Assembly (NCBI GenBank): GCA_947441695.1
Contig: CANEUK010000002.1
Location: 1-23,365 of the forward strand
Direction of reading: 5' to 3'
Length of the DNA stretch: 23,365 nt
Source of the DNA: Rickettsiales bacterium
GTDB lineage: Bacteria; Pseudomonadota; Alphaproteobacteria; Rickettsiales; UBA1997
This document shows positions 1 through 8,526 of the stretch, in pieces (position 1 is the stretch's first letter; the number at the start of each line of letters is the position of its first letter). The notes below the pieces were generated by a model. The model was not told the origin of the DNA, ran no database searches, and was given only the letters and a program-made list of their open reading frames with translations. Position numbers and translations under genes: made by a program.

Positions 1-5
1 AAAGC

Positions 6-935
6 ATGAATATCGCACTAAAAATCGTAGCTTTGCTGCTACCTAATCACATTCATCGAATAGATTCTTGGTTGGAATTTACTAAAAAATTTTCGGATTT
101 TACTACAAGTGAAACAACCAGCGAAAGCCTTGGAATAATAGGCTCGGCGGCATTTTTATTCTTGTTATTTTGGTTATTTGCCAAAAACCAAGATGGCGTA
201 AAATCTTTTTTACAAAAAATAATTCACAAATTTTCACTTGATGAAAAAAGTCAAAACTTAATTTCTGCTTTAGCTGGCTTGAACTTGTTGGTTATTTTAT
301 ATTCCACAATGGCTGGTTTTGTTATTTTTATTGCAGTTTTTTTTCCGACTCTTCGTTCTCATAACAGATTTTCAATTTTTATTGCGTTTTTTGCGCTATT
401 TTTAGCGGCAATAATTTTGGACAAAATTTTACAAAATAAAAAAATTTGGACAAAATTTTTAGCTCTAATAATTTTTATTTTAGCCTTGTTAGATCAAACT
501 CCTAGGCTTTCTAGTCTTAAATCTAAAGATCTTGGATTGAGATTTAGTAGCGATAAAAATTTTGTTGAAAAAATTGAAAGCAAATTACCGCAAAGCTCCA
601 AAATATTTACTTTGCCATTTACGAGATTTCCAGAAGCTCCGGGTAATTATGCTAATTTGATTGGCTATTTGCATTCAAAAAATTTGCGCTGGTCTTATCC
701 AGCAATGCGCGGAAGAGAAAGTGATTCATGGCAAGAAAAAATTTCTGAGTTAGATTTTAAAAATTTTATTTTTGAGCTAAAAAAAGCGGGTTTTGTTGGG
801 GTTTTTGTTAATCGAGAAATTTACGAAGATATTTCTGGTCAAAAATTGGAAAAAATTGAAAGCTTCTTAAAAAAATCTTCTATCCAAAAACATTTAATTT
901 CTGAAGATAAGCGAATGGAATTTTTTGAAATTTAG
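6..935 (+). CDS. C-terminal part of a multi-pass membrane protein, GT-C/YfhO-like
   Basis: The reading frame is open to the left edge, so this may be only the C-terminal part of a longer protein; the ATG at 6 is simply the first Met in view. Hydrophobic segments lie at about residues 43-59, 88-113, 122-141 and 150-163. A soluble tail of about 145 residues follows. The block PTLRSHNRF at residues 114-122, just before a membrane helix, resembles the R-x-x-x-RF element seen in large bacterial GT-C glycosyltransferases and YfhO-like proteins, in which a periplasmic tail follows the last helix. The neighbours downstream are sugar-nucleotide and polyprenyl-phosphate glycosyltransferase genes, which fits a role in surface glycan assembly. 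No catalytic residues are visible in this part, so the family call rests on topology and context and remains weak. Confidence 0.45.
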   Translation: MNIALKIVALLLPNHIHRIDSWLEFTKKFSDFTTSETTSESLGIIGSAAFLFLLFWLFAKNQDGVKSFLQKIIHKFSLDEKSQNLISALAGLNLLVILYSTMAGFVIFIAVFFPTLRSHNRFSIFIAFFALFLAAIILDKILQNKKIWTKFLALIIFILALLDQTPRLSSLKSKDLGLRFSSDKNFVEKIESKLPQSSKIFTLPFTRFPEAPGNYANLIGYLHSKNLRWSYPAMRGRESDSWQEKISELDFKNFIFELKKAGFVGVFVNREIYEDISGQKLEKIESFLKKSSIQKHLISEDKRMEFFEI

Positions 936-958
936 CTCAAAAAAATCCTCTTTAAAAT

Positions 959-1943
959 ATGCAAAAAAACAAGGTAATTTTAGTTACTGGTAGCCAAGGT
1001 TTTATCGGATCTCATGGCTGTTGAAAATTTTCTTAAAAATGGTTTTGAGGTTATCGCAATTGATAATTTATAGAATTTTTCAACCAAAAAAATAAATCCA
1101 AAAGCTACTTTTATTGAAGCTGATATTTCTGATGAGAAGGCAATAAAAAATATTCTACTCAATAACCAAATATATGCGGTTTTTCACTTTGCAGCCTCAA
1201 TTGAAGCTGGAGAATCAATGAAAAACCCAAGTTTTTATTATTAAAATAACGTAGTAGCATCACTTATTTTTATTAATGCTGTAATAAATTACAGTTCAGA
1301 AAGTCACTTTATATTTTCTTCTAGCGCCGCAGTTTACAAATCCAAAAAAGATTTAATATCGGAACAAGATGAAAAAATTCCTCTTAATGTATATGGTAAA
1401 ACTAAATTAATAATAGAAGAAGCCCTTAGAGATATATCCAAAACCAACAAGTTTTCCTACGGTATTTTGCGTTATTTTAATGTCTGCGGAGCTGACTATA
1501 AGAAAAATCTTGGCGAAAATCGAAAAATTGAAAGTCACTTAATTCCTCTTTTGTTAAAATTTGCGAATCATAAAAATATAAAATTTTCTATCAAAGGAAA
1601 CGATTGTAAAACCAATGATGGCAAGTGCTTAAGAGATTATGTGCATGTCAAAGACATCTGCGACGCTAATTTAAAAATGCTCGATTATTTAGAAAATGGT
1701 GGAACAGAAAGATGTTTTAATGTTGGGAATGGTTTTGGTTATTCGGTTTTAGAAATTGTTAAAAAAGTTGAAGAAATTATTGGAAAAAGTCTTGAGATAA
1801 ACTACGAAAAAGGAAGAGAAGGAGATTTAGATTTTTTAGTTGCACGCACAGATTTGGCAAAATCTATTTTGAAGTGGAAGCCTCAATTCTCTAGCCTTGA
1901 CGAAATTATTTTGTCAGCTTGGAATTGGGAAAAATTACAATAA
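959..1943 (+). pseudogene. galE: UDP-glucose 4-epimerase (GalE-type) pseudogene
   Basis: An ATG at 959 opens an extended SDR sequence with the NAD-binding Rossmann motif (VTGSQGFIGSH). Reading hits TGA at 1022. Shifting frame just after the CAT codon (1013-1015), to GCT at 1017, restores epimerase sequence. That frame is interrupted by TAG at 1071-1073, after the IDNL motif, and by TAA at 1242-1244, within the usual Y-Y-x-N-N-V block. It then stays open to TAA at 1941. Hallmarks of the family survive: FHFAASIEAGES, the SSSAAVY strand, the catalytic Y-G-K-T-K, RYFNVCGAD, and the C-terminal NVGNGFGYSVLE. One frameshift plus two independent stops indicate true loss, not a single sequencing error. 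Translation restarting at the ATG at 1467 would lack the cofactor and catalytic regions. Loss of UDP-Glc/UDP-Gal interconversion is the likely consequence unless another copy exists. Confidence 0.88.
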
Positions 1944-1957
1944 TTTTTGTAAAAATC

Positions 1958-3123
1958 ATGATGTGTTTTATCAAATTCAAAAAGACTTTATTCGATCTTA
2001 GAAATTATTGTTTGATCTATTTGGCAAACTTAGATTGCAAGTTAAATTCTAAAACTTGCACCAATAAAACAAATTTTGAACTGCTGATAATTGTTTTTTT
2101 ATTATTTCTTGCCCAACAACTTATGGAATTGTCTTTTCTATTTGGAATTGGGGCAAGTTATCAAGATTTGTGTAGATGGGATTGCGGTTGGTACTCTTCA
2201 ATTATTGATAGAGGCTATGATATTTTTATACCCAATCAAAACGAGTATAAAAATTTTGCTTTTTTCCCTTTATTACCAATTTTTGCATCGTTGCTAAAAA
2301 AGCTAATTCAAGTCTCAAATCAGCTGGCTCTTGTCATTTCTAGTAAAATATTTTTCTTTTTCTCGATTTTTGCATTTATAAAGTTTTGCAAAAAATATTT
2401 TCCAGAAGTTTCTTTTTTTACCTCCGCTATGGTTGTCGCATTTAACCCCTACGCGATTTATAATAATTCTGGATACACAGAATCGATGTTCTTTTTTTTA
2501 CTTGCGCATGTTTTTACTTAATGCGGCAAGAGAAAAATTTTCTTTGCGGAGTTTCTGGAATTTTTTTAAGCGCAACTAGATCAGTTGGAGTTTTAATGTC
2601 GCTATCTTATTTGATATTTTCTTGGAGAAGCTTCTTTAGGGCGAAATATCAGCAAAAAATAAAAATGATTTTAATTGGTCAAATGTTTGCTGCTGGCCTA
2701 TTATGTTTTATGTTATTTTTGCACTTTAAAAGTGGAGATGCTCTTGCTTTTATTTATGTGCAAAAAGCGTGGGGTAGAGTTTTTGAGAATCCTTTTTTGA
2801 GGATCTTTTACGGACTGATAAATCCTAATTCATTTTTTGATTTTGCTACTTGCCTTGTTTCTTTGGGCGCGATTTTTATTAGCGTTTATTTGTTTGCAAA
2901 TAAGCATTATCATCTCGCTGCGTTTTCTCTCTTTTGCACTTTGATACCATTATCTACAGGCTTAGAATCTATGCCAAGATACATCTGGTTTCAAGCCCCA
3001 TTTCTTTTGGTAGTATCTAAAATACTTAGCGGAAAAAATAACTTTATTGTCTCTTTTTTACTGCTTCAAGCAATGCACTTTTTTTATAGTGCGAGGTTTT
3101 TTGGCGGTTATTTTATTGTTTAA
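1958..3123 (+). pseudogene. PIG-V-like mannosyltransferase (GT-C), split by a -1 frameshift
   Basis: Two consecutive frames together make one multi-pass membrane protein of about 390 residues. The first (ATG 1958 or 1961, stop TAA 2519-2521) carries RWDCGWYSSIIDRGYD, the R-W-D-x-G-W-Y signature of the first luminal loop in the PIG-V/Mannosyl_trans2 family. It runs to the family-typical NSGYTESMFFFL stretch. The second, in the next frame from about 2497, continues with CFYLMRQEKNFLCG, SATRSVGVL and further helices to TAA at 3121. The frames join most naturally at the T8 run 2492-2499, where one extra T would give a continuous protein. A start at 1919 would overlap the epimerase remnant, so 1958/1961 is preferred. 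Either the gene is dead or it depends on slippage at the T tract. The acceptor and donor cannot be told from sequence. Confidence 0.72.
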
Positions 3124-3133
3124 TTTTATTAAA

Positions 3134-4078
3134 ATGAAAAAACTTATCTCAATTGTTACTCCATTTTTTAACGAAGAAAGTTCGGTAGAGTTTTACTTCA
3201 AAAATTTAGAAGAAACCTTGTCTAAAATTACCGATATTAACTTTGAGATTATCGCGGTTGAAGATGGAAGTTCTGATAAAACATACGAAATTTTAACAAA
3301 AATTGCGGCACAAAAAAATAACTTAAAAATCATAAAATTATCGCGCAATTTTGGCAAAGAGGTAGCTTTAACAGCTGGGCTTGATAACGCTAATGGAGAT
3401 GCGGTTATTCCAATGGATTGCGACTTGCAAGATTCGCCAAATGTAATTCCTAAGATGATAAAAAAATGGCAAGAAGGATATAAAATAGTTTTGGCACAAA
3501 GAACCAATCGCAAAGATCCGTTTTTAAAAAAAATTACCGCCACTTTTTTTTATCAATTGGCGTCAAAAGTTATGGATAAAGGCTTGCCAAAAAATGTTGG
3601 AGATTTTCGACTGCTTGACAAAGTTGTGGTGCAAGAAATTAGAAAAATGCGCGAAAAAAACCGCTTTATGCGAGGAATTTTTTCTTGGGTTGGCTATGAA
3701 ACAGCGATTGTTAAATTTGAAAGAGGTCAAAGATTTGGTGGCAAAACAAAATATAACTACGCCTCACTGATAAAATATGCGCTGGATGGAATTTTTTCTT
3801 TTTCAACTTTTCCAATCAGGGTAATTACTTATTTTGGTTTGTTAATTGCGATGAGTTCTTTTTTGTATGGCGCGGTGATAATTTGTGCTAAAATATTTTT
3901 TGACAAAGGAATTCCCGGATACTCTTCAATTATGAGCGTAGTGCTTTTTTTGGGTGGCATGAACTTTATTTTTATCGGAATTATTGGCGAATATGTTGGC
4001 AGAATCTTTAACGAAGTAAAAGATCGACCTTTATACATTGTAGAAGAAACAAATGACAAAAAATTCGACTCTTTTTGA
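3134..4078 (+). CDS. Polyprenyl-phosphate glycosyltransferase, GT2, GtrB/DPM1-like
   Basis: The 314-residue protein begins MKKLISIVTPFFNEE, the classic GT-A/GT2 start. The ATG at 3134 is chosen because the upstream extension of the frame codes for nothing family-like and overlaps the preceding gene. Nucleotide-sugar and metal-binding motifs are visible: VEDGSSD at 42-48 and the D-x-D region MDCDLQD at 94-100 (D95, D97). The central FRLLDK and the KFERGQRFGGKTKY segment are typical of GtrB/DPM1/ArnC relatives. Two C-terminal membrane helices at about 229-255 and 267-293 match the bactoprenol glucosyltransferase layout. Members transfer a sugar from UDP- or GDP-sugar to undecaprenyl phosphate on the cytoplasmic face, supplying GT-C enzymes that act outside. 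It is intact, begins 10 nt after the broken PIG-V gene, and belongs with the surface-glycan cluster. Confidence 0.88.
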   Translation: MKKLISIVTPFFNEESSVEFYFKNLEETLSKITDINFEIIAVEDGSSDKTYEILTKIAAQKNNLKIIKLSRNFGKEVALTAGLDNANGDAVIPMDCDLQDSPNVIPKMIKKWQEGYKIVLAQRTNRKDPFLKKITATFFYQLASKVMDKGLPKNVGDFRLLDKVVVQEIRKMREKNRFMRGIFSWVGYETAIVKFERGQRFGGKTKYNYASLIKYALDGIFSFSTFPIRVITYFGLLIAMSSFLYGAVIICAKIFFDKGIPGYSSIMSVVLFLGGMNFIFIGIIGEYVGRIFNEVKDRPLYIVEETNDKKFDSF

Positions 4079-4137
4079 AACCCTTAATTCGCGATAATTT
4101 TTTTGAACAAATCAAGAACCTTAATTAGTTTTAGCGT

Positions 4138-4887
4138 ATGCAAGATTTAACTTATCAAACTCTTTCAGAAATTGAAAAAACCCATTGGTGGTTTTTGGTT
4201 AGAGCCAATTTGTTTGCAAAATACTTAAAATTTGGCAGTAAAAATTCGACGATTTTAGACGTAGGAAGCGGCTCTGGAAATAATTTAAGAATGTTAAAAA
4301 ATTTAGGTTTCAAAAAATATCAGGGTTTTGACTTTAGCCAACTTGCCAAAAATATTTGCGAAGAAAAAAAACTGGGAGAAGTTTTGATAGGCGATATTTG
4401 TTGCCCAGATTTACCAAGCAATTTTTACGATTTTGTTCTAGCAACTGATTTGCTAGAACATATCGAAGAAGATTCTTTGGCATTAGAACAAATAGCGCGA
4501 ATTTTAAAACCAGGCGGAAAATTAATAATTACGGTGCCGTGTTTTAAAATTTTATGGGGTTTTAACGACGAGGCTTCCCATCACAAAAGAAGATATTTGC
4601 TGCCTGAAATAAAATCGAAGGTCGAGTTGTCGAAAATGAAAGTGCTAGAATTTTATTACTTTAATTTTTTTCTTTTTTTACCAATTCTAATCTTTCGAAA
4701 AGTAACCAAATTTTTTGACATTCGAGTTAAAAATGAAAACCTCGTTAATTCAAAATTTCTAAATAAATTTCTTAGAATTTTATTCTCAATTGATGTGTTT
4801 TTGGCGCAAAAAATAAAATTTCCTTTCGGGGTTTCAGCCTTTATTTTAGCAACTAAAGAGCATTTGAGCCAAGATAATAGCTTTTAA
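4138..4887 (+). CDS. SAM-dependent methyltransferase, class I, with C-terminal hydrophobic segment
   Basis: A 249-residue protein with the Rossmann methyltransferase fold. Motif I is ILDVGSGSGNN at about residues 39-49, an acidic strand end follows in YQGFDFS, the post-II region reads DFVLATDLLEHIEEDSLAL, and motif III is LKPGGKLIITVP. A short segment HKRRY is followed by an aromatic, hydrophobic stretch (YYFNFFLFLPILIF, about residues 177-190) that could attach the protein to the membrane. This layout is common in methyltransferases encoded beside polyprenyl-linked glycosyltransferases. It lies 59 nt after the GT2 gene on the same strand, so co-transcription is plausible. The substrate is unknown; a glycan or a lipid-linked intermediate would fit the context. 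It ends 6 bp before the convergent exonuclease gene, with no convincing terminator between them. Confidence 0.85.
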   Translation: MQDLTYQTLSEIEKTHWWFLVRANLFAKYLKFGSKNSTILDVGSGSGNNLRMLKNLGFKKYQGFDFSQLAKNICEEKKLGEVLIGDICCPDLPSNFYDFVLATDLLEHIEEDSLALEQIARILKPGGKLIITVPCFKILWGFNDEASHHKRRYLLPEIKSKVELSKMKVLEFYYFNFFLFLPILIFRKVTKFFDIRVKNENLVNSKFLNKFLRILFSIDVFLAQKIKFPFGVSAFILATKEHLSQDNSF

Positions 4888-4893
4888 TCAAGA

Positions 4894-5703
4894 TTATCTT
4901 TTCCAAACCCGCAAAAACTCGGTAAAATGAGGTTTTTGTGCAGATTTTTTTTCTAAAAATTCTGCTAAATTTTCTTTGCATTTTGCGAATGAATCGCGCG
5001 ACAAAGAGCCGTTATGGTGCTGATAAACCAAATAAAGCAAATAAGTGTTTATCACGTCGGTTTCGCAATAATTTCTAATTTCTTGCAACTTTCCTTCATC
5101 AAACATTTCTAAAACCTGCGCTCCGTCAACGCCAATTTTTCCAGGCAAGCCAAATGCGGCGCAAAGTTCATTCATTTTTACTTTTGCCGAAGCACCAAAA
5201 TCAGAAAAAGCATCAGCTAAATCGCAATGCCAATCGAGTGAATATTTTTGATTATAGTTATTCCATTTATCGCCCGATTTGTAAAGCCAAGCGGCTTCAA
5301 CCTCATTTTTCATTGCAGCATATTTTAACACGGGCAAATCAAAATTTTTTCCGTTAAAACTAACCAAGCGGGAAAGATTTTTTTTAAGATGCGAAAAAAA
5401 TCCTTTTACCAAATCGGCTTGGGTTGAAAATAAATCTCCGCCTGAACGAATATCAATTATTCGATAAAATTCTTGATTGCCAAAATCTCGCACGATTTCG
5501 GCTTCTAAAAAGCTAATCGAAACCACTTGCCAAAAGGGCTGGCGCAAAAAAGAGTTTTTTCCTTCAGTAATTTTTAAATGATAATCAATCAGTCCTTGTC
5601 GCAAATCTTTTGCGGAAGAATTTGGCAGATCTAACAAATTTTTTGCCGCTTCTAGGTCAGGAATTGTTTCAATGTCGAAAACGAAGAGATTTTGATGTTG
5701 CAT
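4894..5703 (-). CDS. Predicted 3'-5' exonuclease, PolB-exonuclease-like (DNA_pol_B_exo2 family)
   Basis: A 269-residue RNase H-fold protein of the DEDDy class. Exo I is FVFDIET (D10, E12), exo II is SFNGKNFDLPVL (D122), and exo III is YCETDVINTYLLY with Y212 and D216 in the Y-x3-D arrangement. The middle contains YSLDWHCDLADAFSDFGA and the glycine-rich KIGVDGAQV seen in stand-alone relatives of the B-family polymerase proofreading domain (PF10108). All four acidic residues and the tyrosine are present, so it should be catalytically competent. No polymerase domain is attached. The cellular role of this family is poorly defined; DNA or RNA end processing is expected. It is divergent from the quinone oxidoreductase gene (72 bp between starts) and convergent with the methyltransferase gene. 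Confidence 0.88.
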   Translation of the reverse strand: MQHQNLFVFDIETIPDLEAAKNLLDLPNSSAKDLRQGLIDYHLKITEGKNSFLRQPFWQVVSISFLEAEIVRDFGNQEFYRIIDIRSGGDLFSTQADLVKGFFSHLKKNLSRLVSFNGKNFDLPVLKYAAMKNEVEAAWLYKSGDKWNNYNQKYSLDWHCDLADAFSDFGASAKVKMNELCAAFGLPGKIGVDGAQVLEMFDEGKLQEIRNYCETDVINTYLLYLVYQHHNGSLSRDSFAKCKENLAEFLEKKSAQKPHFTEFLRVWKR

Positions 5704-5775
5704 TTGAGTTTTTATTTAATTGGAATTTTCAAAAAAATTTTAAGTCTTTTTTAAACTCAAAAACACTCAAAAAAA

Positions 5776-6744
5776 ATGCAAGCAATTGTTCTACATAAAA
5801 CTGGAGAAGCTAGTAATTTAAAGGTTGAAAAAATTGAAGATCCAAAACCAAAAAAAGATGAGGTTTTAATAAAACACACCGCAATTGGTGTGAATTTTTT
5901 TGATGTCAGTTTTAGGCGCGGGCAATATAAAGTCGAAAAAATGCCAGCAATTTTAGGGCAAGAAGCTTGCGGAATTATTGAGGCAATTGGCAGCGGCGTT
6001 ACAAATTTTAAAGTTGGCGAAAGAGTTGCCTATGCTACTGGCGGGCTTGGAGCTTATGCCGAAAAAAGAGCGATTAATCAAAATTATTTGGTTATTCCGC
6101 CAAAAGATTTAAGCGACATTCAGGTTGCCGCTTCTCTTTACAAAGGATTGATGGCTCATGCTTTGGTGCATCGGGTTTATATTGCGGCTCGTGCTAAAAA
6201 AATATTGGTCAACGCCGCGGCTGGTGGGGTTGGAAGCTTGGTTTGTCAATGGGCAAAATATTTGGGTTTAGAAGTAATTGGAGCGGTTGGCGATGACAAA
6301 AAAATTGCTACAGCTCAAGCCAACGGTTGTAGTTACGTGATAAATTATCAAAAACAAAATTTGATTGAAGAGATTGCCAAAATTACCGATCATGGCGGAG
6401 TTGGGCTGGTTTATGAAGGCGTTGGCAAAGATTTATTGGAAAAGTCTTTAGAATGCTTGTGGCCAATGGGAATGTGCGTGAGTTATGGCGAAGCTTCTGG
6501 AAGCGTGGAAAAACTAGATTTAAATCGATTGGTGGGAAATTCGCTCTTCATCACGCGCCCAACTATGGCACTTTACAAATCTAATCGAGTTGAACTTACT
6601 TTATCAGCCAGCGAAGTTTTTTCAGCGGTTAAAAAAGGTGTTTTAAGACCACAAGTTACTACCTATAACTTTAGAGATGTTGCCAAAGCCCACAAAGCCT
6701 TAGAAAGCAGATCAACAACCGGATCGCTTGTTTTAACTTTTTAG
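5776..6744 (+). CDS. qor: NADPH:quinone oxidoreductase, zeta-crystallin family MDR protein
   Basis: The protein has 322 residues, against about 325 for the Qor family. The N-terminal GroES-like domain has IGVNFFDVSFRRGQY and the block LGQEACGIIEAIGSGV. It lacks the zinc ligands of alcohol dehydrogenases, as expected for quinone reductases. The nucleotide-binding Rossmann motif is NAAAGGVGSLVCQWAKYLG, the AAxGGVG form that prefers NADPH. The protein ends with RDVAKAHKALESRSTTGSLVL, matching the family C-terminus, which has the substrate-binding helix and final strand. It probably reduces quinones or enone-type compounds in the cytoplasm; the true substrate is not readable. The ATG at 5776 has an A-rich leader without a Shine-Dalgarno sequence. 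The gene is monocistronic between a divergent exonuclease gene and a convergent acetyltransferase gene. Confidence 0.9.
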   Translation: MQAIVLHKTGEASNLKVEKIEDPKPKKDEVLIKHTAIGVNFFDVSFRRGQYKVEKMPAILGQEACGIIEAIGSGVTNFKVGERVAYATGGLGAYAEKRAINQNYLVIPPKDLSDIQVAASLYKGLMAHALVHRVYIAARAKKILVNAAAGGVGSLVCQWAKYLGLEVIGAVGDDKKIATAQANGCSYVINYQKQNLIEEIAKITDHGGVGLVYEGVGKDLLEKSLECLWPMGMCVSYGEASGSVEKLDLNRLVGNSLFITRPTMALYKSNRVELTLSASEVFSAVKKGVLRPQVTTYNFRDVAKAHKALESRSTTGSLVLTF

Positions 6745-6788
6745 AGCCTCTACCAAAAGCAAAAATCTGATTTTTTTTACAAAACGGT

Positions 6789-7322
6789 TTAAATTTTATC
6801 GCGCAAAGTCTTTGCCATGTAGTAGTTATCGATGAATTTTCCTTCGCGATTTAATAAATTTTTGCTAGTTCCTTCAATTTCAAAGCCAAATTTTTGGTAA
6901 AACGAAATGGCTCGCAAGTTGTCAACTTCAACCGACAACTCAATTTTTGTGAAACCTTGCAACTTTAAAGACGAAATTATTTTCTCAAAAAAAATCGTTC
7001 CTAAACCTTTTGTAGCAAGCGATTGATTGATTGCCAATTTTTCAATGTAGCAAACGTGCTTAATGCGATGAGTTCCCTTTTTAATTACCACTAAGCCCAA
7101 AATTTCTTCGTTGTTTTTCCAAAGCCATAAACGGCTAAAAATGTCTTGCCAAATTTCTTTAAAATCTTCTTGGCTTAAAACCGGATAATTCATGTAGGGA
7201 ATAACATCTTTATGCATCAAAATTTGATGAACATTTTCAAAATCTTGCGTGGCAGCTTTTATAAGCTCAACTTCGTTTATAGCACTATTGCAAAAGCGGA
7301 TTTGTGACAATGCCTTTATCAC
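6789..7322 (-). CDS. GNAT-family N-acetyltransferase
   Basis: A 177-residue protein whose GNAT domain starts near residue 18 (VELIKAATQDFENV). Motif A includes YIEKLAINQSLATKGLGTIFFEKII, with a Q/R-x-x-G-x-G/A-like acetyl-CoA pyrophosphate loop in the degenerate form SLATKGLGT. This is followed by LSVEVDNLRAISFYQKFGFEIEG, the N-x-x-A-x-x-F/Y-Y-x-K-x-G-F signature of motif B. The start is GTG (7322-7320), overlapping the TGA stop of the upstream cystathionine lyase gene in a GTGA arrangement. An AAGAGG sequence just upstream is one of the few Shine-Dalgarno-like signals in the window, so translational coupling is likely. It is last in the abi-HIT-metC-GNAT run. The substrate, whether a protein N-terminus, an amine or an antibiotic, cannot be inferred. 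Confidence 0.85.
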   Translation of the reverse strand: MIKALSQIRFCNSAINEVELIKAATQDFENVHQILMHKDVIPYMNYPVLSQEDFKEIWQDIFSRLWLWKNNEEILGLVVIKKGTHRIKHVCYIEKLAINQSLATKGLGTIFFEKIISSLKLQGFTKIELSVEVDNLRAISFYQKFGFEIEGTSKNLLNREGKFIDNYYMAKTLRDKI

Positions 7323-8518
7323 TTGCGCAACCTCTTAAATCCTGATTCAAGGTCATCTTTTAAATCTTCGAGATCTTCCAAGCCAACATTGATTCGTAAG
7401 CAAGTTTTATTGCCATGTTCCCATTTTGTAGCGCTGCGCACATTGGTGCCATCAATTGGCAAAATAAGAGATTCATATCCGCCCCACGAATAGCCCATCG
7501 AGTAATAATGAAGATTATCAACCATTCGCGCCAAAGATTCGTTAGAATATTTGCGATCAAGCACAATTGTAAAAAGACCGGCCGCGCCACTAAAATCGCG
7601 TTTCCACAAGCTATGTCCGGCGTCAGATTCAAGTGCTGGATATAAAACTTTTGAAACTTCTGATCGGCCTTCAAGCCATTTTGCCAAAGCCAACCCAGTT
7701 TTAAAGCAATGATCCATGCGAATTTTCGAAGTGCGAAGCCCGCGTTGAACCATATAAGAAGAAAATGGAGCAGCAGTTACAGCCATATATCTAAAGGCTT
7801 CATACATCACACGAAAATGTTTTTCTTGCACCGTAATTGAACCCATCATGGTGTCGGAATGTCCGTTGATATATTTGGTTAAAGCCATCACCGCAACATC
7901 TGCGCCATGTTCAAGCGGTTTAAAATAAATTCCGCTCGCCCAAGAATTATCCACAATTGTTACAACGCCAAGTTTGCGCGCTATTTTACAAATAGCCGAA
8001 ACGTCTTGAACCTCAAAACTAAGAGATCCGGGGCTTTCTAAAAAAATTACTTTGGTATTTTTTTTGACTAATTTTTGAATGTCTTCACCAAGCAAAGGGC
8101 TGTAATAAGTTGTTTCAATACCTAATTTTTTTAAAAATTTATCAGCAAAACCACGAGTTGGCGAATAAACATTATCAACCAAAAGCATGTGGTCGCCTTG
8201 TTTTAAAAATGCCATTAAAGCGGTGTTAATTGCCGCCGCACCAGAAGAAGTAACAAAAGAATTGTAACCGCGATCAATTTCGGCAATCGCTTTTTCTAGC
8301 GCAAAATTGGTTTGCGTGCCATAGCGGCCATATTTTAATTCGTAGGGTTCAACCAAATCGTTATTTGAATAGCCGCGTTCGGCATAAATTAAATCTTTGA
8401 GAGTTGGAAAAACTATGGTCGAAGTTTGATAAATCGGCGGATTCACCATTTGACCCTGATTTTTTGGATTGCGACCAGCATGAATAATTCGAGTGGCTTC
8501 GTGTATTTTTTTTTCCAT
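7319..8518 (-). CDS. metC: Cystathionine beta-lyase (PLP-dependent Cys/Met metabolism enzyme)
   Basis: A full-length 399-residue Cys/Met-metabolism PLP enzyme. The N-terminus (IHAGRNP, NPPIYQTST) and the RYGTQT loop at 65-70 are those of the MetC branch. The cofactor site is clear: SSGAAA at 91-96 for phosphate contact, D190 in VDNSWASG for the pyridine nitrogen, and the Schiff-base lysine K215 in ALTKYINGHSD. ESPGSLSFEV and the C-terminal MGYSWGGYESLILP with RINVGLEDLEDL favour cystathionine beta-lyase over gamma-synthase. It would convert cystathionine to homocysteine, pyruvate and ammonia in methionine synthesis, or act as a cysteine desulfhydrase. It starts 8 nt after the HIT gene and overlaps the GNAT gene by 4 nt, so all are probably one mRNA. 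No methionine-pathway partner is visible in the window. Confidence 0.92.
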   Translation of the reverse strand: MEKKIHEATRIIHAGRNPKNQGQMVNPPIYQTSTIVFPTLKDLIYAERGYSNNDLVEPYELKYGRYGTQTNFALEKAIAEIDRGYNSFVTSSGAAAINTALMAFLKQGDHMLLVDNVYSPTRGFADKFLKKLGIETTYYSPLLGEDIQKLVKKNTKVIFLESPGSLSFEVQDVSAICKIARKLGVVTIVDNSWASGIYFKPLEHGADVAVMALTKYINGHSDTMMGSITVQEKHFRVMYEAFRYMAVTAAPFSSYMVQRGLRTSKIRMDHCFKTGLALAKWLEGRSEVSKVLYPALESDAGHSLWKRDFSGAAGLFTIVLDRKYSNESLARMVDNLHYYSMGYSWGGYESLILPIDGTNVRSATKWEHGNKTCLRINVGLEDLEDLKDDLESGFKRLRK

Positions 8519-8526
8519 ATTAAATT

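Noticed and set aside
980..1162. 60-residue minus-strand ORF
   Set aside because: It lies antisense to the epimerase pseudogene, with no family resemblance or start context.
959..1943. Alternative genetic code reading through TAG/TAA in the epimerase
   Set aside because: TAA and TAG both terminate intact genes here, and the epimerase also has a frameshift.
6745..6788. Bidirectional terminator between qor and the GNAT gene
   Set aside because: AAAAATC-T-GATTTTT would need a loop of one base and has almost no G-C pairs, so it is not convincing.
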